From the NCBI RefSeq assembly GCF_003253745.1, contig NZ_MZXV01000051.1, positions 1-64,000 on the forward strand: DNA of 64,000 nucleotides. Reading direction: 5' to 3'. This DNA comes from Mesorhizobium kowhaii (GTDB lineage: Bacteria > Pseudomonadota > Alphaproteobacteria > Rhizobiales > Rhizobiaceae). The notes under the pieces are model-generated. The model did not search any database. It saw nothing but the letters and a program-made list of their open reading frames with translations, and had not been told where the DNA came from. Of this stretch, positions 21,082-29,399 are shown piece after piece. Made by a program: the position numbers and the translations under genes. The first letter of the stretch is position 1; each line of letters starts with the position of its first letter.

Positions 21082-22086
21082 CTACCTCCTTTGATGTCCA
21101 TGGGTGAAGCGACGCTGACGTGGATCGCCATCAATCATGAGGTCGATTTCGCCTCGGTGATTAGCCGACATGATGCTGACTGAGCTGAAAGTCCTTCGAC
21201 GCGCGCTGCCCGACGAGGTGAACCAGACGCCGAACAGTGTCACCGCAAGGCCAACCAGCATCGGCTTCGAAAGTGGCTCGCCGAACATCGACCAGCCCCA
21301 GAGCATCGTCACCGGTGGGCTGAGATAGATCACGCTGCTGACCTGTGAGGCCGTGTAGAGGCGCAGGCTTGCATAATAGATGCCGTAGCAGCAGAAGGTC
21401 GAAAATAGCACCAGCCAGGCAATGCCGAACCCGAAACGGGCATCGAGGGGCGGCATCAGCCCGCCATTCCATCCGGCGCAAGCGGCGAAAAGGATCGCCG
21501 CTGTCAAGCATTGGATGCACAGGCTCTGATGAATGGGCATATTGATCGTCCCCATCCGCTTCTGAACCACCGTTGCCAGCGCCAGAACCGCCATGGACAC
21601 AACAGTCAGCGCATATGCCCAAGCCGGGGCCGTCCCGAGGGTCAGGCTGTCCAGCGAGACGATGAGAACGCCGGTCACTCCGAGAGCCGTTCCGACCCAT
21701 TGTCTCCCGGTCAATCGATGTCCCAGAACCGGCTGCGACAAGGCTGCAATGGCGAGAGGCACAAGATCGGAAATCAGTGCGACAAGGCCAGTCGGCACCC
21801 GCTGGCCGATGGCAAGCGCGAATCCGCCCAGATAGAGGAACATCGTCGCCACGCCGAAGACAATCTGCTGGAGCAGGGCACGGGCGTTGACGCGCGGTCC
21901 GATCAGGAGAGCAAATGGCAGGAGGATCAATCCGGATATCAAGGTCCGCCAGAACAGCACCAGCATGACATCGGCATTCTCGCTGGCGTAGCGGATGCCG
22001 ACGAAGCCGGAACTCCAGCTTACGACCAGCGCCGTCGCCATTGTTGGCCATACGAGGCGATGGATCTTGGTTTGCAGGAGCGTCAT
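21082..22086 (-). CDS. EamA/DMT-family transporter
   Basis: A 334-residue protein with about ten hydrophobic helices in two EamA halves (the first from MATALVVSWSSGFVGIRYA, the second beginning near WAYALTVVSMAVLALA). Members export amino acids, nucleosides or drugs across the inner membrane. ATG 22086 is chosen because AAAGAGA stands upstream; an upstream in-frame start near 22185 lacks a good site. It is the first gene of a two-gene operon with the HAD hydrolase and is divergent from a LysR gene that probably controls it. Confidence 0.85.
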   Translation of the reverse strand: MTLLQTKIHRLVWPTMATALVVSWSSGFVGIRYASENADVMLVLFWRTLISGLILLPFALLIGPRVNARALLQQIVFGVATMFLYLGGFALAIGQRVPTGLVALISDLVPLAIAALSQPVLGHRLTGRQWVGTALGVTGVLIVSLDSLTLGTAPAWAYALTVVSMAVLALATVVQKRMGTINMPIHQSLCIQCLTAAILFAACAGWNGGLMPPLDARFGFGIAWLVLFSTFCCYGIYYASLRLYTASQVSSVIYLSPPVTMLWGWSMFGEPLSKPMLVGLAVTLFGVWFTSSGSARRRTFSSVSIMSANHRGEIDLMIDGDPRQRRFTHGHQRR

Positions 22087-22294
22087 GAAATCTCTTTGTT
22101 CAAGCCGGCCCGTGACCCCGAAGCGGAGCATGGCCGACGTTGGCTCAGACCATTGAAGGCACCAGCGCGGGTTTGCACATGACAAATTTCGATCCGATCA
22201 TGAAGCGGTCAGAAAAATCGCCATACTGGCTTGCCTGAAAGGCATCGGAGGATCAGAAATTGGCGTGTCTCTTTAGTTTCGAGCGAGGATTGTC

Positions 22295-23185
22295 ATGGCC
22301 GGACTGATGAGCCGCCGCTTGGATGTCGACGCCTTGCGCGCACTGGTCGCGATCGAGAAGCACGGCGGCGTGACGCGCGCGGCCGAAATTCTCGGCCTGT
22401 CGCAGTCGGCCGTCAGCCACAAGATCAAGAGACTCGAAATGAGTCTCGACTGCGAAATCCTCACCCGAAAAGCAAACGCGCCGATGTTCACCACGGCCGG
22501 ACAGGACCTGCTTGGCTATGCGCGGCGCATTCTGGGCATCCATGACGAAGCGGTCCTGAGCCTGTCGAAAAGCTCTTTGCAAGGCAAGATCGCGCTGGGA
22601 ATGACCGAGGATACGACCTGCACGGACCTTTCGCGCATTCTTGGCCGGTTTCGCCGGCTCTACCCGGAGGTGAGCGTCCGAACTCGGGTGCGCATGAGCC
22701 TCGTGTTGCAGGAGCAGCTCAGCCAGGGAGCCCTTGATGCCGCCATCATCCAGGTATTCCAGCACGAGGTCCGCCCCGCCGACATCCTCCTGTTCCGCGA
22801 GACGCTGCATTGGGTGAAATCCCGCGATCTGGTTCTGTCGAGCGGGAAGCCGGTCCCATTTCTTTCCTTCGATGAAAATTGCTTTTACCGGCGCTGGGGC
22901 ATCGACGTCGGGCAGGACGAGGATACGGTGTTGGAAACCGTATTCGAATGCTCCAGCGCAGCCGGAATCATTGCAGGCGTGACAGCGGGCCTCGGCGTGG
23001 CACTCTTGAGTCAGCGGTACCTGCAGCCCGACATGGAGATTGTCGACAACAAATTCCCCAAGCCTCCAGACCTGGCTTATGTCATCAGGCGCGCGCGCAC
23101 CCCCAGGAACCCCGCGCTAGAGACTCTGGTCAGGGAGATCGAGGCTGAGGTAAAGCGTTACGGGACGCTTCAAATCGCCGTCTGA
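22295..23185 (+). CDS. LysR-family transcriptional regulator
   Basis: A 296-residue LysR regulator. The N-terminal winged helix-turn-helix is standard (ALRALVAIEKHGGVTRAAEIL, SQSAVSHKIKRLE), and an effector-binding domain starts near residue 95 (GKIALGMTEDTTCTDL). GAGGA precedes the ATG. LysR proteins usually regulate the divergent neighbour, here the EamA/HAD operon 208 bases away; operator sites of the T-N11-A type should lie in 22087-22294. The inducer is unknown. Confidence 0.9.
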   Translation: MAGLMSRRLDVDALRALVAIEKHGGVTRAAEILGLSQSAVSHKIKRLEMSLDCEILTRKANAPMFTTAGQDLLGYARRILGIHDEAVLSLSKSSLQGKIALGMTEDTTCTDLSRILGRFRRLYPEVSVRTRVRMSLVLQEQLSQGALDAAIIQVFQHEVRPADILLFRETLHWVKSRDLVLSSGKPVPFLSFDENCFYRRWGIDVGQDEDTVLETVFECSSAAGIIAGVTAGLGVALLSQRYLQPDMEIVDNKFPKPPDLAYVIRRARTPRNPALETLVREIEAEVKRYGTLQIAV

Positions 23186-23400
23186 GCGCGCCGCGCTGCG
23201 AAAGCTGGCACGTCAATCCTTCGGCTGCTCGCCGGCAGTTCGTCCATAGTTGGCCGTTTCGCCCGCTCTTCCAATAAGATTACGCGGCATTCCGCCGCCC
23301 TCAAAGCAAGGGCCGCTTCTGGCGCAAAGCGGGGGGCATAGCGCTGGTGGTCGGCTTTTCGCGCAAACATCCCGAAAGCGGAGGTTCCGTTTTTGATGCG

Positions 23401-24432
23401 GTGGACGGCTCTCCACCCCCTTGCGGCTATAGTCGCGGGGTTAGAGCTGGAGGAGAACTGCCATGGGAATTGCTACGACGATTGGTCTGGATATCGCGAA
23501 GTCGGTCTTTCAAGTGCACTGCGTGGATGCGGCTGGCGAGGTTGTCGCCCGCAGGAAGCTGACCCGTGGGCGGGTCTTGGGGTTCTTCGAGAATCTGCCC
23601 CGATGCCTCGTGGGGATCGAGGCATGCAGCTCCTCGCACTATTGGGCTAGAGAACTGATTGCACGAGGCCATGATGTGCGGCTGCTTCCTGCGCAGTATG
23701 TGAAGCCCTACTTGAAGCGGCAGAAGAACGATGCGGCCGATGCTGAGGCCATCTGCGAGGCCGTGACCCGGCCGACCATGCGCTTCGTGCCGGTGAAGAC
23801 GCCCGAGCAGCAGAGTGTGATGATGTTGCACCGGGTTCGGTTGATGCTCAACCGCCAGCGTACCCAGCTATCGAACGCGTTGCGGGCGCATCTCTCGGAG
23901 TTCGGTATCGTGGCGCCGATCGGTCGGGGCGGGATCGAGCAGCTGCTTGCCGTCATCAACGACGAGAATGACCCGAGGGTGCCAGCTGACGCACGGCTCT
24001 GCCTGCAGATGCTCGAGGCGCAGCTCATGGTCGTGAAGGCGCAGATACTCGAGAATGATCGAAGGGTCCGGGCGAGTGCGAGAGAGACCGAGCTTGGTCG
24101 CAGGTTGATGGAGATACCAGGCGTAGGCCCGTTGCTGGCGAGTGCGTTCGTGGCGACCATCGCCGATGCGCATGCTTTCAAGTCGGGGCGCTGCCTCTCG
24201 GCCTGGATCGGGCTCGTGCCGAAGCAAAACTCAAGCGGAGGCAAGGAGAAGCTCGGCAGCATCTCCAAAGCCGGCAATCGTTACTTGCGCCAGATGCTCG
24301 TGGTCGGCGCGATGGCGGTCATCCGTTATGCCGAGCGCAACGGGACTAGGCGGCCATGGCTCGTGCAGTTGATGACCCGGCGAACGGCCAAGGTTGCAGC
24401 GGTTGCGCTCGCCAACAAGACCGCCCGGATGG
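23401..24432 (+). mobile_element. IS110-family element, truncated at the right end
   Basis: A transposase gene preceded by about 60 bases of hairpin-rich sequence: GTGGACGGCTCTCCAC at 23401-23416 and CCCCTTGCGGCTATAGTCGCGGGG at 23417-23440. In the IS110 group the left non-coding end encodes a structured bridge RNA that guides target choice. The true left end may lie further upstream, toward 23240. The right end is absent, since the transposase frame switches into a foreign gene near 24430. The element is probably immobile. Confidence 0.6.
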
Positions 24433-24491
24433 TCAACGGTAGACAGCAGAAATCTCAGGCGGCAGGATCACCTCTCGGCCCGTCGCATTGA
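23463..24491 (+). CDS. IS110-family transposase with replaced C-terminus
   Basis: A 342-residue DEDD/serine transposase. The N-terminal RuvC-like domain shows GLDIAKSVFQVHC, GIEACSSSHYWAREL and KNDAADAEAICEA with the four acidic residues. The C-terminal Tnp domain contains the serine motif KLGSISKAGNRYLRQML. Homology to intact members stops after ALANKTARM; the last 20 residues (VNGRQQKSQAAG onward) come from antisense of the neighbouring gene. GGAGGAG precedes the ATG. Only a short conserved tail is lost, but the right end of the element is lost with it. Confidence 0.85.
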   Translation: MGIATTIGLDIAKSVFQVHCVDAAGEVVARRKLTRGRVLGFFENLPRCLVGIEACSSSHYWARELIARGHDVRLLPAQYVKPYLKRQKNDAADAEAICEAVTRPTMRFVPVKTPEQQSVMMLHRVRLMLNRQRTQLSNALRAHLSEFGIVAPIGRGGIEQLLAVINDENDPRVPADARLCLQMLEAQLMVVKAQILENDRRVRASARETELGRRLMEIPGVGPLLASAFVATIADAHAFKSGRCLSAWIGLVPKQNSSGGKEKLGSISKAGNRYLRQMLVVGAMAVIRYAERNGTRRPWLVQLMTRRTAKVAAVALANKTARMVNGRQQKSQAAGSPLGPSH

Positions 24492-24969
24492 TCTCTTTGC
24501 CCAAAAAATCTTCAAGCTCGAACACCGCTTGTCGAAGCTCTCTCATCGACTCCCGCTTAAGGTCTTCTGGATCGACGTCCCAATCGGTGTCGGTGTCAAG
24601 GTCTTCTTCGATGTTGAAGTCATACCGGATTCGCACATAGTCGTTCCGGAAAGTGCTGGACCGAATGAACTCCTCGGCGGTGCCGGAGACGCGCAAACCA
24701 TGAGATTTGCCGCAATCCAGCATTGCCGTGAAATTGTGCTGGTAGGCCCGGATTTGAACCGGATCCACCCTATTGAGCCGGAGGAAGCCGCGAAGAAAGT
24801 GCTCAAGCGCCTGGAAGTACAATAGGCGCCGTGGGTGGTCCGAAAAATGCAACCGAATGTGCGAGGAGGCGGCCTCCAATGCGTCGGCGTGTGCGCGGTA
24901 TGATTGGCCGAGCATATAGACGCCGACGGGTGTTACTCCCGCGCCATAGATTGTTGGGCCTTTCCCCAT
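24433..24969 (-). CDS. hypothetical protein, HEPN-like helices possible
   Basis: A 178-residue, mostly helical acidic protein. The segment LLYFQALEHFLRGFLRL followed by a second long helix is reminiscent of HEPN proteins, and the charged segment RNDYVRIRYDFNIEEDLD follows, but I cannot identify a convincing R-x4-6-H catalytic motif. It is the third gene of a tight minus-strand operon (12 bases after the previous stop). The start has no clear ribosome binding site, so translation may be coupled. Its 3' end abuts the IS110 truncation point. Confidence 0.5.
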   Translation of the reverse strand: MGKGPTIYGAGVTPVGVYMLGQSYRAHADALEAASSHIRLHFSDHPRRLLYFQALEHFLRGFLRLNRVDPVQIRAYQHNFTAMLDCGKSHGLRVSGTAEEFIRSSTFRNDYVRIRYDFNIEEDLDTDTDWDVDPEDLKRESMRELRQAVFELEDFLGKEINATGREVILPPEISAVYR

Positions 24970-24981
24970 TCGAGCTATCGT

Positions 24982-25380
24982 CTAGGCTCGCTCTGCTTTG
25001 AATCGCCCTGTCGCCTCATCAATTTCTGTGACCCTCATTTGTGGCCCGACTCTACGCTCTACGATCCTGCTATGCATGCGATCGCTCGGCGTCACGATAA
25101 TCGAACGAAAGAGGCCGCCGCGCTTTGACATCGCATGCCGAAGATGCTCGGCCCGACGTCGGTTCTCGGGCCGGTCGATCCATCCCTTCCCAGAAAGTCC
25201 GAAAGTGCTGTACTGGGATTGCTCGAGGTCCAAGAATCGGTCTGTCCAGAGGGTCACAACCACCGCTTTTCCGTCATCGGTGATTGCCGACCATGTGCGC
25301 CGCGGATTGCGGACCGTGGCGCCTAGTCTTGCATAAGCCTCAGTTAGGGTTTTGCACTCCGCTTCGGGCTCGGTCTTCAT
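24982..25380 (-). CDS. hypothetical protein of the nuclease operon
   Basis: A 132-residue protein of unknown family. Its middle reads NPRRTWSAITDDGKAVVVTLW and RFLDLEQSQYSTFG, a beta-rich pattern with conserved aromatic residues, and it is followed by a basic helix RPENRRRAEHLRHAM. ATG 25380 has AAAGGAAA just upstream. It lies between a membrane-anchored nuclease and a helical protein on the same strand with gaps of 35 and 12 bases, which indicates a three-gene operon. I cannot assign an activity. Confidence 0.55.
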   Translation of the reverse strand: MKTEPEAECKTLTEAYARLGATVRNPRRTWSAITDDGKAVVVTLWTDRFLDLEQSQYSTFGLSGKGWIDRPENRRRAEHLRHAMSKRGGLFRSIIVTPSDRMHSRIVERRVGPQMRVTEIDEATGRFKAERA

Positions 25381-25415
25381 TGTTTTCCTTTTCTCCCACC
25401 TGGTTTCTAGCTGGA

Positions 25416-26249
25416 TCAGCAGAGCGTCTCGCACGCCTTGCCGTCGCCATCGGCGTCAAGCTTGCGACCCCACGAGCAATTATGAAGATACCACTGCGCC
25501 GCGGCGCACGAGCCGACCTGCGCACAGTACCGCCGCGGCTGGCACGAATAGCTTTGTGCGACCTGCCCACTGCCCACAATGCCGAGCGGCTGGCTGATCG
25601 CCGGCTGCGGATCGTCGGAATGCCCTGCACGCCAATCCCAAGGTTGATCGAACCGGCCTTGCCAGACACCGCGGTGGGCTGCCTTGGCTGTGCCTTGCTC
25701 TGCGGCGAAAGCCCCGTTGGAATAGCGAGGCCAGTCTAGAGCGAGACCTTGTTCAACGAGCCATCGCTGGACACTGACGCCATCGGCTCGCTCGCAATTC
25801 CCGACAAGCCGGCCGTAGCGATCACGTTCGACAAAGCTGCAATGCAGTGGTCGCGATGCCGCCAGGAACTCGTCCAAGGCTTGGGCAGCGCGGCGTCCGC
25901 ATGGGTATTCGAAGCCCTTGGCGTCGTCGCAATACTGCCGGCTCTCTGGTGCGTCGATGCCATTGAAACGGATACGCTGGCCAGCGATCTCGACCGTGTC
26001 GCCGTCGATGATAGAGGCGCGACCATCTATCGGGTCGGGGAGAGGTTCCGTCCAACTCGATATCGTGCCTTGAAGGACGGCGCCGTGTTGCATGACGAAC
26101 TGCGTCGTGTAGGCCGCAATCGCGGCCGCTGTCACGAAAACGAGCCGCATCGGCACGCCGGCGAGGCTGCCCCAGCGATAGCGCTTCGCTCCAGTGTGTT
26201 TGCGCCACTGGTTAGACCGATTGCCAGGGTAACGGTAAACCTTGCCCAC
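25416..26249 (-). CDS. membrane-anchored staphylococcal-type nuclease with excalibur domain
   Basis: About 277 residues. A basic N-terminus leads into one transmembrane helix (MRLVFVTAAAIAAYTTQFV). An SNase domain follows (ASIIDGDTVEIAGQRIRFNGIDAPE, with the Ca-binding aspartates and first active-site arginine; then ERDRYGRLVGNC and WLVEQGLALDWPRYS). The C-terminus is a cysteine-rich excalibur-like calcium-binding domain (WYLHNCSWGRKLDADGDGKACE). The nuclease would sit outside the cytoplasmic membrane. The start is taken as GTG 26249, which follows GAGAGAGG; ATG 26306 or ATG 26150 are alternatives. Confidence 0.8.
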   Translation of the reverse strand: MGKVYRYPGNRSNQWRKHTGAKRYRWGSLAGVPMRLVFVTAAAIAAYTTQFVMQHGAVLQGTISSWTEPLPDPIDGRASIIDGDTVEIAGQRIRFNGIDAPESRQYCDDAKGFEYPCGRRAAQALDEFLAASRPLHCSFVERDRYGRLVGNCERADGVSVQRWLVEQGLALDWPRYSNGAFAAEQGTAKAAHRGVWQGRFDQPWDWRAGHSDDPQPAISQPLGIVGSGQVAQSYSCQPRRYCAQVGSCAAAQWYLHNCSWGRKLDADGDGKACETLC

Positions 26250-26421
26250 GCCCCTCTCTCTCCCCGGCAGGCAGAATGCTTCCAATCGGGGGTTGAGTCC
26301 ATACATGAGAGATCGCTAAATCGGAGTAGGTGGAGGCGGTTTGGGATGCGTGATCACGAACTGACAGAGCGGCCTCGCCGCGGCTTTACGCCATGGAAAG
26401 AGGGGCCCGGCGACGTCGACA

Positions 26422-26922
26422 TTGAAATGGTGGGCGGCGAGGGCGCTGCCCTTTGCCAAGCTGAACGTTTCGTGCTGGTTCGACGGATCCGATCTCGTCG
26501 GGATCGAGCATTGGGGATACCGTCGGCCACAATGGTGCATGAAGCTGAAGCCGGCCGACTGGCAGCCTTTGCCCGAAGTCTACAGGCTGGCACGCGAAGC
26601 AGAGAAGCAAGCCGCGGTCGATCTCTTCCGGGCACGGTCGAATGAACGCTCCTGCAGGCCACAGCGAGGCGCCAGAGCGAGGGAGACGCTTCGGCTTAAA
26701 GAGCGGCAGAGCCGGAATGCGCGGGTAGCAGTCACGCGCCCCTTAATCCGTCACGTGGTCTTTACCTTCGTTGTGCTCAAATGCATTGTGCTCAATTACG
26801 CCAACCCGACGATCGGGAGGAAATCATGGCGACAAGGAAGACTGGCGGCACCGAGTATCGGTTTAAGATCGATGCGTTCAGCCCTGAGACCATCCCAATG
26901 GCTCGGCTCGCAGAATACATGA
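26422..26922 (+). CDS. possible small protein upstream of the PIN gene pair
   Basis: The frame encodes a protein-like stretch (LNVSCWFDGSDLVGIEHWGY, then WCMKLKPADWQPLPEVYRLA) that is much richer in Trp and better balanced than a shadow frame. The start is unclear: TTG 26422 has no ribosome binding site. The last third runs into the leader of the next gene and loses protein character. It may be a 5'-truncated or frameshifted gene. No family recognised. Confidence 0.3.
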   Translation: MKWWAARALPFAKLNVSCWFDGSDLVGIEHWGYRRPQWCMKLKPADWQPLPEVYRLAREAEKQAAVDLFRARSNERSCRPQRGARARETLRLKERQSRNARVAVTRPLIRHVVFTFVVLKCIVLNYANPTIGRKSWRQGRLAAPSIGLRSMRSALRPSQWLGSQNT

Positions 26923-27581
26923 AGGAACTGGCGGCTGTCCTAGGGACAGAAGCATCGGTTCATTTCGATCGTCTAGAAGCCGGCAGCACAATTCTCGTGC
27001 ACAAGATCGAGAAGGAGGCGATCCCGAAAGTTCGTGATCGAGCCAGGTCGGTTATGCGCCACGACGCACCTGCCGAAGCGCAGCGCGCATACAGAAGCAT
27101 CAACAAGCTCCTTAAGGAAGACAACGCCGTTGGCTCGCTGAAGGAGCCGAAAGGCGTCTTGCTTCATTTCCCGGGCCGCGAGGATAAGGTCGAGAAATAT
27201 CCGCCAATCCGGCAACACGGAACATTTGACGGCAAACTGGTTGCCGTCGGTGGCGGCACTGACGTCCACGTAAGACTCGAGTCCGAAGGCACTGTGGTTG
27301 CGGGATTTACGACATCCGACCGCCGCCTCGGAAAGGAGTTGGCGAAGCATTTCGACGATGTCGTTCGACTGGTGGGATGGGCGAGTTGGTCTCGTGACGC
27401 CGACGGAAAATGGACGATGACCGGTTTCCGCATTGAAAGCTTTAAGTCTCTTCGATCTGCGTCCCTTTCTGAAGCTCTCGGCGAACTCCGTGCGCTACCG
27501 GTGCAGTTTGACGACGGCGCTTACCAGGAGCTCGATGCTGTTAGGAGCGGGCCGGGGGATCAAAAGAATGGTCGTCATTGA
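26826..27581 (+). CDS. unknown protein overlapping and preceding a PIN nuclease
   Basis: A 251-residue soluble protein. It starts EYRFKIDAFSPETIPMARLA and contains a helical first half, a central basic part (KEAIPKVRDRARSVMRHD) and a beta-rich second half (GGTDVHVRLESEGTVVAGF). GGGAGGAAA precedes the ATG at the right distance. Its end overlaps the start of the PIN gene by 14 bases, so the two are translationally coupled. That layout is typical of toxin-antitoxin or regulator-nuclease pairs, but I do not recognise this protein, and at 251 residues it is large for an antitoxin. Confidence 0.7.
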   Translation: MATRKTGGTEYRFKIDAFSPETIPMARLAEYMKELAAVLGTEASVHFDRLEAGSTILVHKIEKEAIPKVRDRARSVMRHDAPAEAQRAYRSINKLLKEDNAVGSLKEPKGVLLHFPGREDKVEKYPPIRQHGTFDGKLVAVGGGTDVHVRLESEGTVVAGFTTSDRRLGKELAKHFDDVVRLVGWASWSRDADGKWTMTGFRIESFKSLRSASLSEALGELRALPVQFDDGAYQELDAVRSGPGDQKNGRH

Positions 27582-28116
27582 CGCCACGCTTCTTATGCTC
27601 CTCCTGCATCCAGGCGCAGGTGTACCCCTCGACGAATCCGGCAAGCCTGTCGAACGCTCGCAGGATCGGATCGCTCATCTCATTGCATCGCTGGAGAGAT
27701 CCAGGCAGCGGCTTGTGATCCCAACCCCAGCCCTTAGCGAAGTTCTCGTTCGAGTTGAACCTGGAGCGGCGCAATTGATAATTGAAAAAATCTCTGAACT
27801 TTCTGTCTTTCGGATCGAACCTTTCGACCAGCGAGCTGCCATTGAAGTCGCGGCAATGACCCGGAACTCTTTCGATGGGGGGCGCAAACCGGCTCGGCGT
27901 CCCGATGAGTCGACATGGGCTAAGCTGAAATATGATCGGCAGATCGTGGCAATCGCTGTGGTCGTTGGCGCGCGCGCGATTTATTCCGATGACAAGGGTA
28001 TTCGCGCCGTCGCCGATCGACAACGAATCCCCGTCGTCCGCCTTTCGGAACTGGAACTTCCACCTGAGAGCGCACAGCACTCCATGGATTTTGAAGGGTC
28101 TCAGCCAAGCGCGTGA
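27568..28116 (+). CDS. PIN-domain nuclease-like protein
   Basis: A 182-residue protein with the PIN fold. The first acidic residue is in MVVIDATLLMLLL, the second is the glutamate in TPALSEVLVRV, and the third and fourth are aspartates in KYDRQIVAIAVV and AIYSDDKGIRAVA. PIN domains are metal-dependent RNases, used by VapC toxins and by some rRNA or tRNA nucleases. A 30-residue insertion (NSFDGGRKPARRPDESTW) before the third acidic residue makes it longer than the usual 130-residue VapC. It starts inside the upstream gene, which is the presumed partner or regulator. Confidence 0.75.
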   Translation: MVVIDATLLMLLLHPGAGVPLDESGKPVERSQDRIAHLIASLERSRQRLVIPTPALSEVLVRVEPGAAQLIIEKISELSVFRIEPFDQRAAIEVAAMTRNSFDGGRKPARRPDESTWAKLKYDRQIVAIAVVVGARAIYSDDKGIRAVADRQRIPVVRLSELELPPESAQHSMDFEGSQPSA

Positions 28117-28214
28117 TGTCGCCGTGGAAATCGCGGCCCCCGGCAAAAGCCCGCAACCGTGAGGCTCGCTGTACCTCATTCGGGTGTACCTCATAGGGCC
28201 ATCTTGCATTCCGC

Positions 28215-28571
28215 GTGCGCCATTGCACTCGATCAGCAAGGGTCCGCTTCAGGGAAACCCTCACGCGCGACGCCGAGCGGTTGGCTTTCGACGAGAAGAA
28301 GAAGGCCAGAGACCTGAGGCACAGGCTGGACCTGCACGATGAAACCAAGGCAAAACTGGAATCCGATCTGGACGACAAGGTCGCTGCGGGTGCCCGCTTA
28401 GATACGTATCAGCCCCTTATAGACGATACGCCTCAATGCCCGCGCTGCCGGATATGGCGAGCAAGGAAAGAGCCCATGGTTGACCACGGGACACAAGACC
28501 AGAATTTGTTCAAGTGCCATGAGTGTGGGTACCTCGCGTTCTCTTGCCTTGAAGAGCCCCGCCACCGTTAA
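28215..28571 (+). CDS. small zinc-ribbon protein
   Basis: A 118-residue charged protein with a helical N-terminal half (KKKARDLRHRLDLHDETKAK) and a C-terminal zinc ribbon made of CPRC and CHEC separated by about 28 residues. It may bind nucleic acid or act as an assembly factor. The start is GTG 28215 with no obvious ribosome binding site. It lies 98 bases after the PIN gene on the same strand and could belong to the same unit. Confidence 0.5.
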   Translation: MRHCTRSARVRFRETLTRDAERLAFDEKKKARDLRHRLDLHDETKAKLESDLDDKVAAGARLDTYQPLIDDTPQCPRCRIWRARKEPMVDHGTQDQNLFKCHECGYLAFSCLEEPRHR

Positions 28572-28792
28572 GGCCTGTAAGCCCCCGACACCACGATACG
28601 ATACTGGATTGGGACGGCAGCGGTAAGAGTTCGATATGGTCGCCTAAGGCACCGTAGAAGCCCCGCGCGGCTGGACACCGTTGAAGGCAGGACCGGGGCG
28701 AGATCGTTACAAAACCGTAATTTGGCGGCCACAAGTCTGACAGGAAGCCAACGTAAGAAGGAGATCCTTTTTTAACAGGAGCCCCTCGTCGG

Positions 28793-29335
28793 ATGACATC
28801 TGCCGCGTACACTTCCACCCAGAAGTTTTTGCACTGGTCTCTCTTCGTGCTTGTCCTTTTGCTCTACGCACTGACCTACGGCGAGGACCTGTTGCCTCGT
28901 GGCGATCCTACGGTCGATTCCATCTGGCGGCTGCATATTTCGTTTGGCCTTCTGTTGGCTGGCCTGGTGCTTTGGCGGGTCGTTCTCCGCGGCCTGAGAG
29001 GAGCCCCCAGTCTTCCGGATGAGATGTCGGCGCCAGAGCGGGCGGCGGCCAAGGTTGGTCACCTTGTCCTCTATGCATTATTGATTGCGATCCCTGTCCT
29101 AGGCATCCTTTTGACTTGGTTCAGGGGCAACGAGTTGAGCTTCTTCGGCCTGTTCACGGTCCCGGCTCCTTTTCCACCTGATCGAACTACGGCTCGCTCG
29201 ATCCGAGAACTTCACTCATTGTGCGCGGATGGCATTCTGATAGCAGTCGGCCTGCATGCGTTGGCTGCGCTCTTCCATCATTTCATCCGCCGAGATGCGA
29301 TTTTGACAAGGATGCTTCCGAAGGGGGCAAAGTAA
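28793..29335 (+). CDS. cytochrome b561-type membrane protein
   Basis: A 180-residue integral membrane protein with four helices. It begins with the family signature KFLHWSLFVLVLLLYALTYG. Histidines for two hemes are visible in the first helix (LHWS), the second (WRLHISFGLLLAGLVLWR), the third (VGHLVLYALLIAIPVLG) and the fourth (GLHALAALFHHF). Such proteins carry electrons through the inner membrane and can dispose of superoxide. AGGAG stands 12 bases before the ATG. It appears monocistronic, followed by an insertion-sequence remnant. Confidence 0.85.
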   Translation: MTSAAYTSTQKFLHWSLFVLVLLLYALTYGEDLLPRGDPTVDSIWRLHISFGLLLAGLVLWRVVLRGLRGAPSLPDEMSAPERAAAKVGHLVLYALLIAIPVLGILLTWFRGNELSFFGLFTVPAPFPPDRTTARSIRELHSLCADGILIAVGLHALAALFHHFIRRDAILTRMLPKGAK

Positions 29336-29399
29336 GTCTCCGGTTGGCCACAGGCGGGCATAGCTCCGGGCCGAGCGGACCCACCGGCAGGCGCGATCG

